DNA of 64,000 bases, from assembly GCA_945883545.1 (NCBI GenBank), contig CAMCXT010000004.1:29124-93123 (forward strand), in the 5' to 3' direction. Shown here one piece after another: positions 60,101 to 64,000 of this stretch. The position numbers and the translations under genes were made by a program. Numbering within the stretch: position 1 is the stretch's first letter; the number at the start of each line of letters is the position of its first letter. This DNA is from Chitinophaga pinensis. GTDB taxonomy: Bacteria; Bacteroidota; Bacteroidia; M30B66. Under the pieces are notes generated by a model, which ran no database searches, was not told the DNA's origin, and saw nothing but the letters and a program-made list of their open reading frames with translations.

Positions 60101-60262
60101 CCGATTGCCTTGGCCTTGGGAGCAGGATCGGTAAGCCGCATGGGGATGGGGATTGCGATTATTGGCGGTTTGCTGTTTTCGTTAATCTTGACCCTGTTTG
60201 TGATCCCTGCATTTTATACCATGATATCTTCTAAAAAAGTGAAGCATGAACAAGTTGATTAG
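57194..60262 (+). CDS. efflux RND transporter permease (AcrB/HAE1-like)
   Basis: ISIKRPVLAIVMNLIIVLFG, GLVVDDGIVVTENIFRK, LIGLVTKNGILIVEFANQ; 1022 aa. Confidence 0.96.
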   Translation: MSSLSTISIKRPVLAIVMNLIIVLFGAIGYTYLGVREFPSIDPPVITVRTGYTGASADVVESQITEPLEKALNGIEGIRSISSASNLGNSTITVEFSLGTNLEAAANDVRDKVAQSVRNLPQDIDGLPTVTKSDANSDAIISLTVQSNTKSQLEVSDYAENVIGERLQTIPGVSSLQIWGQKRYAMRLWLDPQKMAQLGITGQDVRTALVAQNVELPGGKIAGNMTELSVRTTGRLSNPEEFNDLIVRNTGNEIVRLRDFAEARLGPENEETILRQSGTPMVAVALSPQPGANYLDIANEFYKRVDDIKKDLPEDYTLNIALDNTRFIEQSVVEVGETLLIAIILVVLIIFLFFRDWVIAFRPLIDIPVSLIGAFFIMYLMGYSINVLTLLAIVLATGLVVDDGIVVTENIFRKTEEGMSPMEAAIKGSNEIFFAVISTSVTLIAVFMPVIFLDGFVGRLFREFGVVLAGAVAISAFVSLTLTPMLNAYLVKKNKKKTRFYEATEPFFQRLDLGYRNLLEKFMQKRIRALYILAGSVALLVFLYPKLQTELSPLEDRSWLRLQVTAPEGASYEYTDNYLLRVTDFVTDSVPETKVLLTVTAPGFNGSGAVNTGFVRMVLNDPSERKRSQQQIAQYMQKSLGRFPEARAFVIQQQTISAGGFGGQPIQFVIQAPDFEALKNVLPKFVDEANKTGVFQGLDANLKFNKPELSVSIDRNQAAVLGISVQDIAQTLQLAYSGGRLAYFTMDGKQYQVIGQANRINRDDPTDLKTLQIRTASGDLVPLEQVVKVEEVSSPPQLFHYNRYQSATISSGLAPGKTIGDGIKTMKEVASKVLDDTFSTTTTGASRDFEESSSNILFAFLLALLLIYLVLAAQFESFRDPLIIMITVPLALAGAVFSLWYFNQTSNIFSQIGIIMLIGLVTKNGILIVEFANQLQEKGLPKAEAIIDAAQARLRPILMTTLATALGALPIALALGAGSVSRMGMGIAIIGGLLFSLILTLFVIPAFYTMISSKKVKHEQVD

Positions 60263-61556
60263 TATAGTTTTTTTTATGCTGAGTGCCGTTTTGAGCAACC
60301 TGTTTGCACAGGAGATGCTTACGGCAGAAGCGGCAGTGGAGGCGGTTTTGAAGAATGGCTATGGCATCCGCATCGCCGAGCAGCAGTGGGAAGCATTGAA
60401 GACCGATGCCACCCGCGGAAATGCTGGTCAATTGCCATCGGTGGGTGTTTCGGCAGGTGGAAATTTGCAATCGACCAACATCAACCAGGAGTTTTCGAAC
60501 GGTACCGTGATTGTGCGCAATGGAGTAGGGGCGAGCACCTTGAATGCGGGCCTCAATGCCTCGTGGATGCTGTTTAACGGCAAGCGGATGTTTGTAACCT
60601 ACGACCGTTTGAAGATGGCCGCCGCGGGTGGAGAATTGCTGTGGAAGCAGGAAGTGGAAGCATCAATTCGGGAAGCCTTGGAAGTGTATTATACCTTGGT
60701 GCAGCTCAACATGGAAATCAAGGCGAGAAATTCGGCTTTGGTGCTCACCAACGAGCAGCTGTTGATTGCAGAGCGGCGGTTTAGCCTTGGTTCGGGCGAC
60801 AAGCAGGCGGTGCTCCAGTCGAAGATTGCGCGCAACGACATCCAATCGGCCATTTTGCAGCAGAAGCAGCAATCGGATGCCTTGAAGATTGCCCTTAACC
60901 GTTTGATGGGGCGTGAAGTGAATATGGAGTTTGCCGTGCCCGATTTGGTGGAGCACCGCAACGATCTCAACCTGGCGGCTTTGCAGTTGGAGTTAGACAA
61001 GCAGAACATCCGTTTGGCCTTGCAACGCAATGTGGTGGCGCAGCAGCAGTTTGGTGTGCAGGAAGCCAAAGCCGATCTGCTGCCTACCTTGCAGCTCAAT
61101 ACCGCCTATGGCTTGAACCGCAACCAGAGTGAGGGTGGATTTTCGTTGTACAATTTTAGTCAGGGCCCAGCGGCGGGCTTGGCCTTGAACTGGAACCTGT
61201 TTAATGGAGGTGCGGTGAAGCGCAATGTGGCGCAGCGGCAGATCGTGTTGCAGCAGGCGCAATTGCAGCAGGCACAGATTCAGTTGGAAGTGCAGGGCGA
61301 GTTGTTTACGGCATGGAGGAACCTCGAAAGTTGGAAGCAGCGCCAGGTTTTAGAGGACGAGAATTTGCAAGCGGCTGAGGAGAGTTTCACTTTGGCGCAG
61401 GAGCGGTTTAAGTTGGGGATAGCGGCTTTGTTGGAGGTGAAAGATGCGCAGCGATCGTTCGACGAGGCGATATCGCGATCGGCAGGGGCGAAAGTGCAGC
61501 GCAAGTTGGCCGAAATCGCGTTGTTGCAGGTAAGCGGGCGGTTACAAACCCGATAA
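60246..61556 (+). CDS. TolC family outer membrane protein
   Basis: Signal peptide, OEP repeats, overlaps RND gene by 17 bp. Confidence 0.9.
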   Translation: MNKLISIVFFMLSAVLSNLFAQEMLTAEAAVEAVLKNGYGIRIAEQQWEALKTDATRGNAGQLPSVGVSAGGNLQSTNINQEFSNGTVIVRNGVGASTLNAGLNASWMLFNGKRMFVTYDRLKMAAAGGELLWKQEVEASIREALEVYYTLVQLNMEIKARNSALVLTNEQLLIAERRFSLGSGDKQAVLQSKIARNDIQSAILQQKQQSDALKIALNRLMGREVNMEFAVPDLVEHRNDLNLAALQLELDKQNIRLALQRNVVAQQQFGVQEAKADLLPTLQLNTAYGLNRNQSEGGFSLYNFSQGPAAGLALNWNLFNGGAVKRNVAQRQIVLQQAQLQQAQIQLEVQGELFTAWRNLESWKQRQVLEDENLQAAEESFTLAQERFKLGIAALLEVKDAQRSFDEAISRSAGAKVQRKLAEIALLQVSGRLQTR

Positions 61557-61621
61557 TACCAAATTGAACACTTTGGTTATTAACGATTTGCAACAAAATT
61601 CCATCTTTTTTAACGCAAAAG

Positions 61622-61652
61622 TTTGGATGATTTAATTTAGAAAGTATATTTG
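61622..61652 (+). promoter_or_regulatory. tRNA-Val promoter: TTTG-N19-TATATTTG
   Basis: Matches the Bacteroidota -33 TTTG / -7 TAnnTTTG consensus with 19 nt spacing. Confidence 0.7.
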
Positions 61653-61680
61653 CAGCCCGATTCACCAAGGTGATTGCGAA

Positions 61681-61755
61681 GGGAGTTTAGCTCAGCTGGT
61701 TCAGAGCATCTGCCTTACAAGCAGAGGGTCACTGGTTCGAACCCAGTAATTCCCA
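61681..61755 (+). tRNA. tRNA-Val (anticodon TAC)
   Basis: Cloverleaf: GGGAGTT acceptor / AATTCCC; anticodon loop CTTACAA; T-loop GGTTCGAACC. Confidence 0.96.
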
Positions 61756-61763
61756 CATCTATT

Positions 61764-61791
61764 AAGCCTCTCCAAATGGAGGGGCTTTTTT
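61764..61791 (+). terminator. Rho-independent terminator after tRNA-Val
   Basis: AAGCCTCTCCAAATGGAGGGGCTTTTTT. Confidence 0.85.
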
Positions 61792-61955
61792 GTTTGCGGG
61801 ATTTTCATTTGAAGTAACCGTTGAATAATAGTGCACTGAAAAGGAGCCGATTTTGTTAATAAAATTCTCCTATTTTATATTGCAAAATCTCATTGTTCAG
61901 TAATTTTCAGAGCCTAATCATAGGTTTTTAATTCTAACTTTTTACTAAGTGAATA

Positions 61956-62246
61956 GTTAGCTTACCAGAAGGATTCATTGAAAGAGTTAGATTGTCAAGG
62001 GATGCTGCAGAATTAGCAGATAAGTATATTCAAGCAAAAGTAGTAGGTAAAACAAGTAGGGCTGATTGCCAGCATATTGCAATTGCAACACTTTGTCATG
62101 CAGATGTTTTGGTTAGTTGGAATTTTAAACATATTGTTAACTTAGATCGTATCAGAGGCTACAATGGAATCAATTTCCAAAATGGTCACCAAATGATTGA
62201 AATAAGAACACCCAAAGAAATTTTCAATTATGGAAACGAAGAATAA
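61956..62246 (+). pseudogene. 5'-truncated PIN-domain toxin-like gene
   Basis: Only the C-terminal part remains (SLPEGFIERVRLSRDAAELADKYIQAKVVGKTSRADCQHIAIATLCHADVLVSWNFKHIVNLDRIRGYN...); in-frame TGA just upstream; first ~60 residues of the 63050 homolog missing. Confidence 0.7.
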
Positions 62247-62385
62247 ACAAGTCGAAAAGACATTTGATGCAATTAAAGTTATGCGTCAAATTCGAGATAA
62301 ATTAAGTCTCGAAATTATGGACATGAGTTTTGAAGAAGAGCGAGCCTATTTAGACAAGTTGCTTGCCGAAGGAAATAAAAAGTAA
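62230..62385 (+). CDS. putative antitoxin-like 51-aa partner of PIN gene
   Basis: METKNKQVEKTFDAIKVMRQIRDKLSLEIMDMSFEEERAYLDKLLAEGNKK*; start overlaps toxin stop; resembles the ORF at 63504; below ORF-track cutoff. Confidence 0.65.
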   Translation: METKNKQVEKTFDAIKVMRQIRDKLSLEIMDMSFEEERAYLDKLLAEGNKK

Positions 62386-62395
62386 AACGGTCAAT

Positions 62396-62445
62396 GCCCA
62401 AATTCTGTTCGATTATATTCCTAAGAGTTTGGGCTAACTTTTTTA
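62396..62445 (+). terminator. possible terminator after first TA module
   Basis: GCCCAAA-N25-TTTGGGC followed by T6. Confidence 0.5.
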
Positions 62446-62630
62446 ATCAACTTGCCCTTAATGTGGTAAGTGTTCCGCACGGCACATGTGATGATAAGTA
62501 AATCAGGTCTCAGACTAGAGAATAACCACAAATTACTTGCAGCACACTTCTGTTCAGTGATTTCGATAAGGAACTATTACAAGCCCACTTAGCACCAATA
62601 AACCCCACCTGGACCTGGATACCAAGCGCG

Positions 62631-62774
62631 CTGGCCTCGGAAAATGCGCGAGGGTGCGTTGGGGTGAATTCCAAACCGCTTACAAAGACTGCAAAATCCT
62701 ACGTGATAGTTTGTAAGTCTTTGTTGTGGTTTGGAAGAGCGCGAGGAAGCATTGCATTTTCCTAGACTTTTTGT
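62631..62774. repeat. palindromic accessory repeat, copy A
   Basis: 144 bp identical to 63856-63999; nested arms GGAAAATGC/GCATTTTCC, CCAAACC/GGTTTGG, ACAAAGACT/AGTCTTTGT; continues into GTACTTTTT...AAAAAGTAC. Confidence 0.95.
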
Positions 62775-63037
62775 TGTACTTTTTGGTCATGAAAAAAGTA
62801 CCGAGAAGATAAGGTAAGAGATAGGTTTACGATTAAACAGAAAGTGCTCAATGTATTTTTCCAAACTAATGCAGCTATAAGAATTTATATATATTCCTTT
62901 AGAATTTATGATTAGTGAACGAGTTCAAGATTAGTGTTTTTATTCACAAGGCAGATGTGCTGCTAGTGGACTGTTTGACTAAATTTTATGAGGGACTTCA
63001 ATTAAAATCCGCACACTAGGCATCATAAAAATTTCAC

Positions 63038-63045
63038 TAACTTTG
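63038..63045 (+). promoter_or_regulatory. -7 box TAACTTTG, 4 nt before PIN gene ATG
   Basis: Exact TAnnTTTG. Confidence 0.5.
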
Positions 63046-63049
63046 AAAT

Positions 63050-63493
63050 ATGAAAAAACCGCGATTGTATTTTGATACTTCGGTATTCGGTGGCATTCAT
63101 GACATTGAATTTCAGTTCGAAACTGAACAACTATTTGAAATGGTTCGTTCTGGAGAAATCATTTGTGTTTACTCTGATTTAACTGAATTTGAATTAGAAA
63201 ATGCTCCTGAAAAGATTAAAGAACACTTCATGAATCTTGACAAGAAGACTATAGAATTTGTTGAGATAACTGAGGAAATAAATCAATTGGCAATGGAATA
63301 CGTTCTGGAAAAAGTTGTTGGAGAAACAAGTATGGATGATTGTCGGCACATTGCATGTGCTACAGTAAACAATGTTGATTACTTAATAAGCTGGAATTTT
63401 AAACACATTGTCAATGTATTCAGAATACGAGGGTATAATTCAATTAATCTGAAAAATGGATATTTGCAATTAGATATTCGTTCACCAAAATAG
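63050..63493 (+). CDS. PIN-domain toxin-like protein (complete)
   Basis: PRLYFDTSVFGGIHD...YSDLTEFELENAPEKI...TSMDDCRHIACATVNNVDYLISWNFKHIVN. Confidence 0.82.
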   Translation: MKKPRLYFDTSVFGGIHDIEFQFETEQLFEMVRSGEIICVYSDLTEFELENAPEKIKEHFMNLDKKTIEFVEITEEINQLAMEYVLEKVVGETSMDDCRHIACATVNNVDYLISWNFKHIVNVFRIRGYNSINLKNGYLQLDIRSPK

Positions 63494-63503
63494 ATAATAA
63501 GAA

Positions 63504-63656
63504 ATGAAAGCTAAAGACCCTATCAAAGAAAAAGAATTCGATACTGTAAAATTTTTTAGAGCAGTCAAAGAGAAAATCTCAAAAGAAACTCAAGGAATGA
63601 CATTCACGGAATTCAAAGAATATATAAGAAAAAGAAAATTGAAGACTGCTGAATAA
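63504..63656 (+). CDS. putative antitoxin-like 50-aa partner
   Basis: MKAKDPIKEKEFDTVKFFRAVKEKISKETQGMTFTEFKEYIRKRKLKTAE*; begins 10 nt after toxin stop. Confidence 0.68.
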   Translation: MKAKDPIKEKEFDTVKFFRAVKEKISKETQGMTFTEFKEYIRKRKLKTAE

Positions 63657-63855
63657 GTTATTTCTAATAGCGGCTTTGCGAAATGCAGGTATTTGAGGTA
63701 CACGAATGGGATATTACTTTAGCACTCAATTATCTTTCACATCTATTGCATCAATTCCGCAAGATTATTTTTGACGATAATTAAGTCTAGTTTCAAGATT
63801 AGATTAAAATCCCACTTCACACCGGAAAACCCCAGTCTAATCCCGATCCCAAGCG

Positions 63856-63999
63856 CTGGCCTCGGAAAATGCGCGAGGGTGCGTTGGGGTGAATTCCAAA
63901 CCGCTTACAAAGACTGCAAAATCCTACGTGATAGTTTGTAAGTCTTTGTTGTGGTTTGGAAGAGCGCGAGGAAGCATTGCATTTTCCTAGACTTTTTGT
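63856..63999. repeat. palindromic accessory repeat, copy B (cut by window end)
   Basis: Identical over 144 bp to 62631-62774. Confidence 0.95.
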
Positions 64000-64000
64000 G

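Overview
This 64 kb window looks like a Bacteroidota (Flavobacteriales/Sphingobacteria-like) chromosome segment. Supporting signs are T9SS sorting domains, TonB/SusC-like receptors, TAnnTTTG -7 promoter boxes, the futalosine pathway gene mqnA, and an rsfS-ftsH-DUF2007-cdsA operon. Most of it is ordinary housekeeping or surface-protein DNA. It holds about 45 confident CDSs, one small SRP RNA (minus strand, 36251-36349) and one tRNA-Val(TAC) (61681-61755). I saw no CRISPR array, prophage or transposase. Four non-routine features stand out. (1) A ~1 kb ORF-free intergenic region (37.5-38.5 kb) contains a GC-rich palindromic element and three tandem ~90-bp core repeats (~180-190 bp period). These carry 10-bp phased CCGTTT motifs and a hairpin whose variation preserves pairing. 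(2) An accessory segment downstream of tRNA-Val has two PIN-type toxin/antitoxin-like modules, the first 5'-truncated. Each is followed by a copy of a perfectly conserved 144-bp palindromic repeat. Both ~50-aa partner ORFs are missing from the supplied ORF track. (3) Several genes (hemB, mqnA, a PIN toxin, a T9SS protein, approximately a GNAT gene) have a TAnnTTTG box ending only 4-5 nt before the start codon, which predicts leaderless mRNAs. (4) A 36-codon sORF at 48921 lies downstream of a perfect 9-bp operator-like dyad and a -7-like box. All functional calls come from reading motifs in the translations. No database search was run.
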